DNA of 64,000 nucleotides, from NCBI GenBank assembly GCA_029378245.1, contig JARKIF010000013.1, positions 62,001 through 126,000 of the forward strand, in the 5' to 3' direction. Positions 22,042 to 33,562 of the stretch are shown here, one piece after another (position 1 is the first letter of the stretch; each line of letters starts with the position of its first letter). Source of the stretch: Roridomyces roridus (lineage: Eukaryota; Basidiomycota; Agaricomycetes; Agaricales; Mycenaceae). The translations under genes and the position numbers were made by a program. The notes beneath the pieces are model-generated. The model was not told the origin of the DNA. It ran no database searches and saw only the letters and a list, made by a program, of their open reading frames with translations.

Positions 22042-22350
22042 CGTGGAATGGGCGACGTAGCAAGGGAGTGTAGCGGAGAAATGGGGACGGGACGATAAAA
22101 GGTCCCTTTATTGAAAGCTGCCGCCCGCATGCTACAACCATCAGCTGGTATCGTCAAGATTCAAATGCAATGCCATGTGGGGGGTGGACGGAAAAATAGC
22201 AAGGGAGAACGAGTCCGGTGCTCATGTTATCTCGGCAGGGTGCCGGCGGGTGGTACGATCACTGGGCGTTCTGCCAAGACCGTTGTCGTGACGCTTATCC
22301 GGGACGCCCACTTTTTTGCGAGAACGGATTCGACAGTCGTACAATAGTTG
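22042..22350. promoter_or_regulatory. upstream region of the GH16 gene
   Basis: No coding signal. It should contain the GH16 promoter on the minus strand, but no clear TATA box was picked out. Confidence 0.3.
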
Positions 22351-22504
22351 TACTGTACTATTTCCACCGTAAGTTCATCAAAATTATGTAATTTTTCGAC
22401 CGAGAAGGCCGAAAAATTTTCTTTTGAATTATGGCGATTTTTGCACACATCAAAAAACGTTGGCTGTGACGTGTGACTGAACTTACGGTTGAAATAGTAC
22501 AGTA
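22351..22504. mobile_element. 154-bp foldback or MITE-like element
   Basis: A 27-bp inverted repeat, TACTGTACTATTTC.. at 22351-22377 and its reverse complement at 22478-22504, has one mismatch. A TA pair or TTG flanks both ends. The middle holds a second hairpin, AATTTTTCG pairing with CGAAAAATT. There is no coding capacity. Confidence 0.65.
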
Positions 22505-24759
22505 TTGTAGCCGCGGAACCAAGGTTGGCAACTCCGATCACACCGACGAAGGATTGATTGATACCGTCCCTGATCGACAACACCTCGTGCGTCGGATCCA
22601 CGTGGAATGGCTCCAGTCATAAGATCTACCAAAGACCAACGGTCGAGATCATGGATTTTGGGACTAGACTGGAAGGATGGGCCCTCGGTGTTTCCTCTCG
22701 TTCAAAGTCTCAAGGTTAGCGTGGGTAGTTCCGGAAGCAGGCGGAGAAGTCAACCGTGCGGTCGAAAAAAGTCATTCATACGTAGATAACAGACTGGCGG
22801 CAGCGCGGCCGTAACCCCTGGCCGATAATGCAGCTGTTCGGATAATGATATTCGGAATAAAAATCCGGGATACTGAGAATACGTAGGAATACTATTGAAC
22901 CGCGGTGGCTTTCCGAGTCCCCGGAACTCGGACGCGAAATACTTTTTTGTTCAGCTTCCCAAATTCTAATACTACCGCTCCTGTTCGCCGGTGTGTGTGT
23001 CTGCTGAATGATGGCGATACTTGACTTTGACAATTCCACAACGGACCTTGATTCTTGAAGTTGAACGCACCTGGCGCAAACAAGCATCAACCGAAACTCT
23101 TGGCATTGATGCCCAGTGAAAAGTCGGTGGAATTGTATGGTATCAAACGGTAAGATACGGGATCGGCTAAGGGTGTCAGGAATGCAACCGTATGATACCG
23201 TGTGTTCACTATTGTGCCCAAAATGCCGATATGCGGTGGTATGATTTGAGATGGAATAGTGATTTTACCGGGTAAGCGCAGGTATGGTTTGGGATTACAT
23301 GGAATGCTGTGCGTTGCTTATGGATGCCTCCCAGAATTGTTTGGTAACAATGGGATTGATTAAAAGCTACTACATGGTACTCTATGTGGCGTACTTATGC
23401 TGCACAATACCCTCCGAAAACACTTATGTCCCCATCACAATTACACCCTTGCAGGCACGGAACCGTCTTGCTCTATTAAATGGGTGTCAGCGTCAGGGAT
23501 TGGAATAGAAGTGGTCACATACCAACTCTTTTGTGTACGTCTCGCAAGCCTGTAGCGATGTGAGTATCATATCCAGTCACAAAGCAAGCTACTCACATGG
23601 AATACTCGTAGGACCAGGAGGCTGGAGCAGGGGTACTTCAAAGCGAAATGAATTAGTCGGAATGGCAGCAGCCGGGCAAGGGAGAGCGCACCACAATGAC
23701 AATGATACGCCGACGGGGCCGATACATGTAGATAGTGACGCAGACCCACAGTGGCACGGTGAGAAGGCTACTCCGATACTCGAGAAACTGCAGACAAAGT
23801 GCGTTCAGTTAGACATCAAAGTGCCACAAGGTCGGCGGCGGTGCGCACCGATGAACCCAACGCTAGTAGGGACCGAAGGCCATGACATGCATGACATCGG
23901 ACCAGGGAGAGAGGAAGACAGAGGTAGGAGAGGTAAGAGAGGTAAGAGAGAGGTTACAAGTCGGCGGGAGAGATGGACTTAGTGCTGGTGGCACAGCGGA
24001 AGCTGCAATGGCGGTAGGAGGAAAGAGACGTGGCCGCTAAGTTTTTTGACGTCGGCTTATAAGTGGAGTCTTGCGGACACATGGATGGGTCGATTTGAAA
24101 CATTTGAATCCGCTAAGAGAGTGAACGAGCGGGATGGATTGAGATGGAGAACCAACTCCTGTCAAACTATCAACAGATCATCTCAGGCAATCCCAAACCA
24201 TTACTGAGTAACCATCTCACCAGGACTCCATCCCATTTGATACCAAACAATTCCACCGACTTTTCACTGGGAATATTGATGACTGATCCGCGTAAGCTTA
24301 TCATGGGTTCATCCCCAAAGTACTCTTCCGCATTCCTCCGTCAAACCCACGTTGCCACATTCCGTAGCATGCCACCAGGAGATCCGTACGAAACAGGGCG
24401 ACCGGTAATCCACGTGTCCGTGTACATCACGGAGTCCAAGACTTTCCTCGAAATTGGAGTCAGAGCAAGAAATTGTTGCAACTTGCAGTCAGACCTTACT
24501 CCTCCCGGTGGCTGTTTCAAGCACGAGGAATTTGCATCAAACTGCGGGTCGGGCATCAGACGGATCGGTCCGCGTGCTGATTCCCCACACAATTCTGTTC
24601 AAATGGGAAATTGCCAAGAAACAGAACCATGCTGTTTGATCGCTACATTGATGCTGATGCAAGTACTTGCCCCTGAGAACAACTCCGTACAAAAGCTGGG
24701 CTTACTCGACCGACCAGACCATCGAATTCCCGTTCCTACCTCTTTCGATAACCCTCACG
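22505..24759. other. stretch without a supported gene
   Basis: The longest frame (24144-25007, plus) runs through the first exons and introns of the thaumatin gene in another frame and resembles nothing known. GA-rich repeats such as GGTAAGAGAGG occur near 23928-23955. Confidence 0.4.
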
Positions 24760-25523
24760 ATGATGAAGTCTTTTGTTGCCCTCGCCATGGCGTCCGTCGC
24801 CGCCGCCCGTTCCATCACGGTTTGTCCCTCGTCCTCCTCATCTCGCTCCCCACTTACGCTGCCAATAGGTCTACAACGGATGTCCTTTTACCGGTTTTTT
24901 CCGTTTCCTTTCTTCCAGCAAACCTACGTCTAACGAAACATAGTTTGGCCCGCCTACTTCACTTCGAGTGGCGGCAACCCTTCCCAGCCCACCGGATGGC
25001 AGGCTGACGCCTTCACCAAAGTCACCTTCGATGTCCCTACCCACTGGGACGGTACGTCCTTTCCTTTCTCTTCCTCTGGGTCATATACTAATCAATTTCT
25101 TTGCAGGACGCATCTGGGCACGCCGCAACTGCAACTTCAGCGGCAACAACGGTCCCACGTCTTGCCTTGACGGTGGCTGCAACGGCGGTCTCCAGTGCGA
25201 TCGCAGCACGGGTACTGGTGTCCCCCCCCACCTATGGCAGCAGCCACAATTCAATGTGGGCAGCGGTGGCAGGGGCCCGCAATTAAATGTGGGCGGACCT
25301 TGACCCGAGGTCTGCCCACATTTAAATGTGGGTCCTCGGCTAGAACCCAAAATAAATGGAAGACCGCCAGGCCGAATTAAACCCAAAACCATGAAATGCC
25401 AAGAAACGGCATTGATTAGGAACTGGTACCTTAACCAAGTAGACTAAGGTAGAGTGGCAGATATTGCTTTTGATGGAGCCAGATCATGTGGGAAAACTGA
25501 GATAAAGCAGTGCGTGTTAGGCA

Positions 25524-25582
25524 AGGTTAGGTTAGGTTCGTTTAGGTTCGGTTAGGTTGGGTTCAGTTAGGTTAGGTTAAGT
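25524..25582 (+). repeat. degenerate TTAGGT array
   Basis: Seven or so units of GGTTAG/GGTTCG variants in about 60 bp within the element. It looks telomere-like but is not the TTAGGG repeat usual for fungal telomeres. Confidence 0.7.
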
Positions 25583-25661
25583 TTGGACCCCAGGATTGGT
25601 GATAAAAAAAACGGGCCCATCGTAGCCGTGCGTTGGTGTACTGATGTAATTTGATCATAAC

Positions 25662-25750
25662 GGTCCAGTGGCTCAGTTGGATGGTATCAGTTTTCCAATT
25701 ATAATATTGCCTCTTATGGCAATGTCCCTGGTTCGATTCCTGCTGTGAGT
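25662..25750 (+). ncRNA. tRNA-like Pol III promoter sequence (degenerate or SINE-like)
   Basis: TGGCTCAGTTGG at 25669-25680 fits the A box and GGTTCGATTCC at 25730-25740 fits the B box, with tRNA-like spacing. The T-stem (CCTGG against CCTGC) does not pair and no acceptor stem closes, so it is not a functional tRNA. It lies inside the transposable element. Confidence 0.45.
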
Positions 25751-26454
25751 ATCCTTTTGCTGCCTATTCCTGTCAACTGTCACAGTTATGACAGCTGTCA
25801 AGCCCACATTTCAATGTGGCCAGCCCTTGGCTGGGCGGTCAAGCTCTGCCCACATTTAATTGCGGGCCCCTGTCACGGCTGCCCACATTCCATTATGGTT
25901 ACAGCTACACCTCTCCCCCCCGCGTCCCTCGCCGAGTTCAACTTTGACGCCGCTACCAACACCGATTGGTACGACATCTCGTTCGTCGATGGGTACAACT
26001 TGCCGTGCGTCTTTCATCTTCTGTCTGTTTCCTCGTGTTCAACCTCACTCTAGTATCTCCGTCACCAACAACGTTGGCTGCCCCTCCCCCGATTGTGCGG
26101 TCGACCTCGGCCCTAACTGCCCCAGCGACCTCAAGGGGCCTTTCGACTCGTCCGGCTTCCCCGTGGGCTGCAAATCCGCTTGCTACGCGACGTCGCTCAC
26201 CGGCTGGGTCGACAACAACCCGAATTGCTGCACGGGTTCGTTCGGCACGCCCCAGACCTCGAGAACTACTGGTACTTCAGTGCGTATCCCTCCTTTCTCT
26301 CTTGAATGAGCAGCCCTAACACGTCCAACTCACAGAGAACGCCTGCCCCAACGCCTACGCTTACGCCTACGACGAATCCTCCGACAGTGCCCTCTGGACC
26401 TGCGCCGGCAGCAAGCAGGCTTCGTATACCGTTACCTTCTGCCCCCCCAGTTAA

Positions 26455-27479
26455 AGGAAGGTGAGGGTCCGGGGTTGCACGCCTCGTGGGTCTGGATGGA
26501 ATGGTTTATTGATGAATATATCTGGGTTAGGTCTTTATTGGATTGTTCGATGTATACTCTTTCTGCTATATAATATTAACACATGTTCTTGTTATGGATT
26601 GGATTCTTCTCGACTCCTGGCGCAGTGTGCTTCATTGAAGGACGAACTCAGCTCCTTAATGAGGCGATTCGAGTCGAATGGCAGAGCGTTCCATTAAACA
26701 TTCGCCGACGTGAATCGACATCCTGTTCATGGCGCTCATCATTACGAAAACTCGAAGGGCTGCCCCTCATTCCTGTCGACACATCAGACATCGCATCTCT
26801 GGAATATGGTGGTGTCTGACGGTGAGACGACTGACGGGGCGGTTTTTAAACAACGTCGGGAGCCCAGCGCGATAACCTGTTCAGTGGGCAAGCCAACGCC
26901 CAGCGGGGTGCGACGGACTTCGAGAAACTCCATGCTCGGACATTGCGCCAGAATCGAAAGCGCAGTGCTCTCGTGCATGGGGAACGACAACTGCAAGAAG
27001 TTTGCGAGGTGTACAGGCCTGATTGAGGATGTGATAGCCCGGGTTTCCGGACTATCCGAGACACAGACATCTAAGAGCCCCGTTATCGTTGAGTCAGATA
27101 GGAATACGGGGTGTTGTCAAAGAAGTGGGGATTTGTACGGAATTTCTGGTGCACTTCATCCCAAAGAGTATCGAAGATGGGAAACTGCGAGCTGCGGTGA
27201 ACGGGACGTGTGATGACTGAGACGAATTGCCAGGAATGGACGGACCCCGCGTGGGTGAGGAGTTTCTCCAAGCAAAGAGATGCGCGATTCAGTAGACGAT
27301 CAACCCGGTTTCCAGGGACAAGATCCATGCACAGTACCAGCAACAATAGACAGGGCCCGATCCCGGAGATTCGCAGCTCACCGGGAATCGAGCAACGCAC
27401 CCTCGTCGAAGACTCGAAGCACCGCTTGTGCATCCCTCCTTCTCCATCCTCTTGACCCCGTCGGTATCCGTGCTAGAGT
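26455..27479. other. no intact gene; possible LRR fragment on the minus strand
   Basis: Minus-strand bases about 27030-26877 read NFLQLSFPMHESTALSILAQ then CPSMEFLEVRRTPLG, leucine-spaced as in F-box/LRR proteins of these fungi. Stops surround it and no start is evident, so a relic is likelier than a gene. Confidence 0.3.
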
Positions 27480-27753
27480 CTAGATTCGTGGGTCGGCGTT
27501 TCAACCGGCAGAGAGATAGACGTAGATGATTTCCAGACTCCATTCAAGACCACCGTGGAGACGTGGTTGCCGTTCCGCCAGACGGTGCGGGAATTGCCTG
27601 AGGGCGAGTCGTTCGATCAGTTTATGCTGGAGCAGGATTGTGTGCTTGGTGCGGATGCGCAGGTATGCGATGGTTCTTGTTGCTTGTCAAGTCACAGGAT
27701 CCACTTACTTGTGTTTTGAGGTACCGGATAAGATGACAGTGTTCCTCTTCTAA
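27480..27753 (+). other. orphan coding-like exons
   Basis: A 61-codon segment (27480-27662) reads VDDFQTPFKTTVETWLPFRQ and ELPEGESFDQFMLEQD. It ends at a GTATGC donor, and a 58-nt intron leads to VPDKMTVFLF and a stop. A TAG precedes the segment and no start codon is found. It could be the 3' end of a lost gene. Family not recognised. Confidence 0.3.
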
Positions 27754-28012
27754 TTTATGCACCGCGTGCATATGCTCCGTCGATCTTTTTGCTCGAAGCG
27801 ACTTTCCGTGAACCTTGGCCTAAGTTCAGTCAGGTATTGCCGTATGAGTGAATGGACTGACCCGCTGAAGAGAACTCATCAGTCTTTTGACAGCACTGTC
27901 AGATTAGCGTACTCGGTGTAATCGTGGATCGCAACGTGAGTGAGAACTAAGTGCTGGTACATCTGCAGCCGCCAGCGAGGGCTGCCACTGCCCCACTGTC
28001 GCGCCGAGGGTC

Positions 28013-28051
28013 CGAACACGGATCGACGTGGGCCACGTCGATCCGTGTTCG
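28013..28051. repeat. perfect 39-bp palindrome
   Basis: CGAACACGGATCGACGTGG, one G, then the exact reverse complement. It could form a 19-bp hairpin or cruciform. No T run follows, and no gene lies close enough for this to be a terminator. Confidence 0.9.
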
Positions 28052-29300
28052 TCACGTGGCGCACGCCGCAAGTTTGCAAGTTCGTGAGTCAACGGACGTC
28101 GACGAGTTATGGGGAGGATGGATGAGAATGCCAGGCCAGGGTCGTCGATAGGATGGGGTTGGAGCAAGACGAGAAGGTGCTGACTTGAGTATTTGTTGGG
28201 TATGCGTCATGTGAATTGATGACAAATCACCGGCATCATTCCTCGGCAATCACCGTGTGCTTTTTGCTCCTGACCACCATGTCACTTTGTGGATCCTCTT
28301 AGATCCTCTTGCGTCTCTGCTCTCAGCACTCTGTGGTGGCTTTCTTGCGGGTTCCACCTTTGATCTTAGTTGTACGCTGTCATCCGGCTACGGGTTTCAG
28401 ATCGCTCCACGGGCAGCATCTGTCCGTGCCATTCCTAGTCGACACCCGAGTCTCTTTGACCTCGCAACGGTCGACTATCCGTTTCGACTGCTGCCCGGCC
28501 TCCATTCATAAATCATTGGGTACCTGGCCTAAATAATATCTGACGCTCGAGTCGGTTATCTTCAGGCTTCCCGGTTTATCTCACGCATGCACCGATCGAC
28601 CAACGCCGACCAACTCCGCGTCTTTTCTTCCCAGGAAGGCGTTCGGCTCCGAATCGATCTTCGCGCGACCATCGCAGTCTACAGACAAGATTCTTGCATT
28701 CTCTCTGTCGCGTGTCAGGTTGGGTCAGGTTTCCATCTTCCTTGGAGGCTCAATTTATTCCATTCATCCGTCACATCGCAGTGCTCCTGCTGCTGGGCTA
28801 CGACAAGCATGAAGCGGCCTCAATTGTTTTCCGTGGACTGGAGGCAAATCTGCTGCTCATCGCGGCCGGTGATCTTCGGGCTTCCGAGTTTTCTCATGAC
28901 ATAGCTTAATCGACGACAAGGCTTCTTCTCTTCAGGAACGCGTTCGGGACTGTACCTGGACTTCGCGCGGCGATCGCATTCGCAATTCGACATTCAAGCT
29001 CAAGATTCTTGAGCATTCTTATGTAGACTGTCACCCTTTCCGCCGACTTCCGACGTCCGCTCCGCGCAGGCTGTTGCAGATGCGGGCCTGCGGCATTACA
29101 TAGAGGTATTTATGGTCAATCGAGACTTTTATCCTGACTTTCATCTGGCATCAATATTTGCCATTCAATCCCTGGCAGCTCACGACCGGCGGTACCCTCA
29201 ATGGATTTCACTCTGATACACTTCTCACAATGCTTGTAAACCCCACGCGCGGATTGGTGCCGAGGGAGACGGATGGAAGGGTCAATCATATCACCTCATC
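28052..29300. other. upstream region of the laccase gene
   Basis: No supported gene. Two diverged direct repeats, about 28622-28705 and 28925-29015, share GGAAnGCGTTCGG, CTTCGCGCG and AAGATTCTTG blocks. They may be a duplicated piece of promoter. Confidence 0.4.
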
Positions 29301-29309
29301 GGCAGGTGG

Positions 29310-29318
29310 TATATAAAG
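29310..29318 (+). promoter_or_regulatory. TATA box of the laccase gene
   Basis: TATATAAAG lies about 45 bp before the laccase ATG at 29361, a normal distance for a highly expressed secreted enzyme. Confidence 0.6.
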
Positions 29319-29360
29319 ACTCAACGACTCGGTCTTGTCCCACTGCCTGCCCGCGACACG

Positions 29361-32016
29361 ATGTTGGCTTCATCCCTGCGTCTCGCGGCACTTGCGCTGC
29401 TCCCCTCGGCATCCTACGCCGCTCAAGTCGTTTTCGACCTTAACATCGTCAACGCACAGCTCGCTCCGGATGGTTTCACGCGAGAGTGAGCAGGGCCCTT
29501 CGTCTGAATGATATGCCCGCCTCTTACTGCAACATTGTCTATAGCACCGTCGTACCAAACGGAACCTTCCCTGGCCCTGTATTCACGGTCCAGAAAGGCG
29601 ACTCTGTGGTCATCCACACGCACAACCAGCTGACGGACCCAGGCATGCGTCGGAGTACCTCTATCGTATGTATTCCCGTTGCTTTCTTTCTTTCGGTCTA
29701 CAGCTGATGCTGTGTATACTACAGCATTGGCACGGCTTTTTCCAAGCCCGTACCTCGGGAATGGACGGCCCCGCATTCGTCAACCAGTGCCCCATCGCTC
29801 CCGGTACCACCTTCGACTACGTGTTTGACACGGCGGGGCAGACTGGAAACTACTGGTACCACTCGCATTTGTCAACTCAATACTGTGACGGTCTGCGTGG
29901 CGCGTTCGTGGTCTACGGTCAGCATCTCCCTTCTTCCCGAAGGAATCAATGACTGAATGCGTTGCTAGATCCCGATGACCCGCTGAAAGATCTCTAGTAC
30001 GCCGGGATTTCATCATGATTTGCGTGAAACTGATTACATGTATAGCGACGTCGACGATGGTCAGTACCCTCCACCACATACATATCTCATCCCCGGTTGG
30101 TCTCATTGCCTGATTGCACAGAAAGCACCATTATCACTCTCGGCGAATGGTACCGTACGTCGCGCCCTTTTATTTCTTTCGTGCGGAGTTGACTGACGTT
30201 TCTGCAGACGATCTGGCCCCGGACGGTGAGTCTAGAGAACACCGGCTGTAACTAGGCTCACTAGGGCGTTCAGTCACCAATCAATTCCTCAGCACTCAGA
30301 TCATCCCGTAAGTTTCCATCTCTACCTTCCGGCGTCCCGCCAATCAATTGCCTTACAGGATCATGGATTCTGGTATGTTTTTGGTGTGGGATCCGCTCAC
30401 CGACTGACTGTTGTTATTCCAGTCCTCATCAACGGGAAAGGGTGTGTATCGGTTTGCTCAGACCGCGTGCAAATGGACTGACTCGACTGAATTAGACGAT
30501 ACAACGGTGGACTTGCAGGCAAGTCTACAGCAGCGCGGGGTATTCTATTCAACAGCTAATTGTTTCCCTAGTTCCATATGCTGTGATTACGGTCAAGCAG
30601 GGCCTGCGCTACAGGTCAGTTTCATAGTGTTTCACTTTCTATGTTTGCCTCGGCGACGACAAGAATCAGTATTCATTGACCGCCGAATTTCGTCAGGTTC
30701 CGCGTATTTTCCTTGTCATGCCGCCCGTTCATGACGTTGAGCTTCGACAATCATACATTCGGTTCGTTCTTTTTTTTTTGCTTGCTCCCACACGGCGTCG
30801 CTCAGTTCCCCCGCTGATTAGATGTGATGGAGCTCGACGGCGTTGAGCACGATCCCGTCCCATTCCAAAACGCGGACATTTACGCCGGTGAGTAACGTAT
30901 ATCCCATCGCCTTGGAGCTGCGCTGATCGTCGACGATAGCTCAGCGGATATCGCTCATCCTTAATGCGAACCAGAGTATCTCCAACTATTGGGTATGGGA
31001 CGATCGCGTGTCCATACCGACGACTAAAATGTCCTAGATCCGCGCTCCCCCCACCGGAGGAAACCTCGCTTCGAACCCGAACTGTACGTCCTTCCCTGCC
31101 TTTCCTTTGGTAACAGAACTCAGCCACTCTTAGTTAACTCCAGTCTCTCATTGGCTATTCTCCGCTACGAGGGCGCTCCTGCAGTCGAGCCTGGCCCGGA
31201 TTCGGTCAACGTTGTAGGCGCCAAGTTGGATGATAGCTTGATGCATGTGCGTTACTCATTCTGGGCATCATCTACTCCCACTAATCGCGGCAACCTAGCC
31301 CATCGCATCCGAGGGACCCGGAAAACTCGGCTCCGGCCCGGCGGACAAGACGATCATTCTGAACATCTCACAGCCCACCCCGCCGCTGTTTGACATCAAT
31401 GGAATCGTTCGTGGTCGTTTTATTATCGCTGGGCTGGATGAATGAACGACTTTATACAGTCCTACGTGTCCCCATCGCTCCCGGTCTTGCTGCAATTGCT
31501 TAGCGGTGCGGCCCAGCCCACGGACTTTATGCCTTCGGAACAGGTCATCGTCCTGCCCACCAATGCCATCGTGGACATTGTCATCCCCGGCGCGGGAGCT
31601 CATCCATTCCATTGTATGTGAATGCATCCCAGTTATTACTGAACCTAACAAATGGCGCCCTTCTTAGTGCATGGACACAACTTTGACGTTGTCGTCGAAT
31701 CGCTCAAAACAACAGCCAACTACGTCAACCCACCGCGTCGCGACGTCGTTCCCAGTACGTGAATCTTTCCACTGGCGGGATGATACTTACCTGAAACTTA
31801 GTCAACGGCGGCAACACCACATTCAGATTCTTCACCGGTAACCCGGGCGCGTGGTTCCTCCACTGTCACATTGACTGGCATCTTGAAGTCGGGCTCGCCG
31901 TCGTCTTTGGCGAGTCTCCCGCACTCAACATTGCCGGCTCGCAATCCCAGATTCAGACCGCCCAGTGGCAGGCGCTGTGTCCCATGTATGATGCTCTTGA
32001 CCCCGAGTTCCAGTAA
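29361..32016 (+). CDS. laccase (multicopper oxidase), secreted
   Basis: Twenty-one exons fit in phase from 29361-29485 to 31802-32016, giving 523 residues. Exon 4 is 29969-29996, so the apparent TAG at 29995 is split by a donor. A signal peptide ([20 protein letters not shown]) is followed by three cupredoxin domains. All four copper signatures are present: [37 protein letters not shown] and [16 protein letters not shown]. The residue ten after the signature Cys is Leu, usually linked to medium redox potential. The enzyme oxidises phenols with four-electron reduction of oxygen, in lignin modification, pigment or defence. The intron at 30519-30571 begins GCAAGT (GC-AG). Several exons are only 14-23 nt. 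No lesion was found. Confidence 0.95.
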
Positions 32017-32571
32017 GGGCAGGAAGGAAGGGGGGGATTGCTAAATAACTTTGGGTCGTTGGAATTACTTCATTGGGTTTCATTGACGCTGTCTTATTTA
32101 TTTGAACTCGAATCAATAATATTGCATACATGCTTTCTTGCTGGGTATTAGGCTTCTCTCTCCGACAGTCCCTCTCACCCTACGCGCTCTCCCACCAAGT
32201 ACAAGATCAGAAACACGTCAATTTGTAGACAACAAATCGCATACCTATATCTTCAACCATTCCTGCAACGAATTGCCTAAAACCAGAGTGCGCGTGTACA
32301 TGCAACTGATGGAACTGTGGACACACGGAGCACAGCCGTTTGTTTGGTCCAGTGTGACTCGCTTATTAAGCCCTCTTGCTTCCGACCACCATCATCCCTC
32401 TGCCCTCCAGACCTGGTATGATTCTCGATATGGACCTCTACGAAGAGCATTTAGCTTGTAACGGGCTGACGTCGGTGCGTCCGCTTAAGCTTCGGGCGGG
32501 ATCCGAACAACATCTAATACGTACTCCCCGCAAGTAACCCCGTTCTCCCCTTCTTTTCGCCCTCGCCGTCC
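32017..32571. other. laccase 3' flank
   Basis: No gene supported. It should contain the laccase 3' UTR and polyadenylation region (AATAA at 32114). Confidence 0.35.
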
Positions 32572-33562
32572 ATGTCTCTCGCAGCTGTTCTCGCATGGAG
32601 ACCCTTTCCCTACGGCTACCTCGCCGCATTTTACACCATCCTCCTCGCCGCAGTGGTATCCCGGCCCAGCCCTCGCCGGCGCCTCTTCTTCCTCCCCCTC
32701 CTGGCGATGACCTGGCAACTCCTCTCCGACTCGCAGGCCGGATACCTCAGCGGAGCCTTGTGGTTCTGCTCCCTCCTCACGGCGTCGGACTATATCCTCG
32801 TCACCGACGTCCAGCGGGAGCTTCGTCTCACCGGGGAGCACACAGCACAAAATATCGAGAATGCCCCTCTCATAGTGCGCCTCAATTGGGCGGTCAACCT
32901 TCTCTGCAGCTCCCGGGGCATTGGCTGGGCGCATGGGCCACGTGTGCGATCACCGAGGGCCACGGTTACTTCCCGTTGGAAGTTCATCGCGAAGCAGATA
33001 GTGCGCTTCATCGCCTCCCAGCTCCTCTTTGACGCCGTCAACCTACATACGCGATGGAACCCGGCGTTGGTCGATCATATGGGACTCGTGCATGCGGGGT
33101 TGGCGTGGCGCGTCGTCGGAACGGCTGGAACGCTGCCGATTATGCAGGACCCCATCATGAGGGCCGGCGAGCTCGACTCGAGGGTCAACTTTAGTGTTAT
33201 TATGTGGGCGTGGAACGGCGCATGGGAATTGCCGCAGCGGATATAGCTGATACATTTCTGTGGCGGGACATTCACTGGCACGTTGTTTCACTGGCATGAC
33301 TGCGGTGTCTCGATTTCGTTGTTTGGACACCGACAACTCCTCGGGGCGGCGCCACAGATCCATACACTTATCACACTACTTTGTTTTCAGTGGCGGGATT
33401 CAAAAAGTCTGCCGGCAAATCGATGAGTACGGTACAGATTTTCGTTCTCGAGCTTCTTTTCGTGATGCCGAAGCGCTCCCGCCGATCTTCAAAGTCCGGC
33501 GGCCGCCAGAGAGTATCTATGTTCGGATACCTTTCCCCGTCAATATGCTGCCTAGCACTTAG
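32572..33562 (+). pseudogene. wax synthase-like (MBOAT) membrane protein, decayed C-terminus
   Basis: A 224-codon frame (32572-33246) has hydrophobic segments and a stretch resembling fungal wax synthase-like acyltransferases: FIASQLLFDAVNLHTRWNPA, then LVDHMGLVHAGLAWRVVG. Relatives are about 350-400 residues and carry an acyl-transfer core with FW..WHQ further on. Here the frame stops at 33244. Pieces such as TFLWRDIHWHVVS (about 33250-33290) and SSGRRHRSIHLSHYFVFSGG (about 33340-33400) follow in other frames and look like remnants of that core. A frameshift near 33240 plus further decay is the simplest reading. Intact relatives acylate terpenoid or lipid alcohols in membranes. Confidence 0.5.

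Larger units (their letters stand above)
25229..25913. mobile_element. 685-bp TIR element with 8-bp target duplication inserted in the thaumatin exon
   Basis: TCCCCCCC flanks both sides (25221-25228 and 25914-25921). Removing the element and one copy restores the frame VPP-ASLAEF. The ends form an imperfect inverted repeat of about 75 bp sharing GGGGCCCGCAATTAAATGTG. CCCACATT/AATGTGGG motifs recur, including the 18-bp palindrome CCCACATTTAAATGTGGG at 25315-25332. An 8-bp duplication suits hAT-type transposition. There is no transposase, so it is non-autonomous. Confidence 0.8.
24760..26454 (+). pseudogene. thaumatin-like protein gene, disrupted twice
   Basis: Exons 24760-24819, 24869-24893, 24944-25051, 25107-25228 joined across an inserted element to 25922-26004, 26054 to about 26279, and 26336-26454. 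The product has a signal peptide (MMKSFVALAMASVAAARS) and thaumatin hallmarks: VYNGCPFTVWPAYFTSSGG, GRIWARRNCNF, CLDGGCNGGLQC, LAEFNFD, DWYDISFVDGYN, VGCKSACYA and CPNAYAYAYDESS. Thaumatin-like proteins are secreted, disulfide-rich, and some cut beta-1,3-glucan. Two lesions: a 685-bp element in exon 4, and a small deletion near 26262 where PQT should be followed by a Cys-Pro loop but the sequence jumps to ENYWYFK in another frame. The element alone could be lost cleanly by excision; the deletion could not. Confidence 0.85.

Noticed and set aside
24144..25007. 287-codon plus-strand frame
   Set aside because: No family likeness; it overlaps the signal peptide and first introns of the thaumatin-like gene in another frame.
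25662..25750. Functional tRNA gene
   Set aside because: A and B boxes are present, but the T-stem and acceptor stem do not pair, so it was called tRNA-like only.
29969..30000. In-frame TAG after DPDDPLKDL in the laccase gene
   Set aside because: The TA belongs to a split Tyr codon and G starts a GTACGC donor at 29997. Splicing gives DLYDVDDEST as in other laccases.
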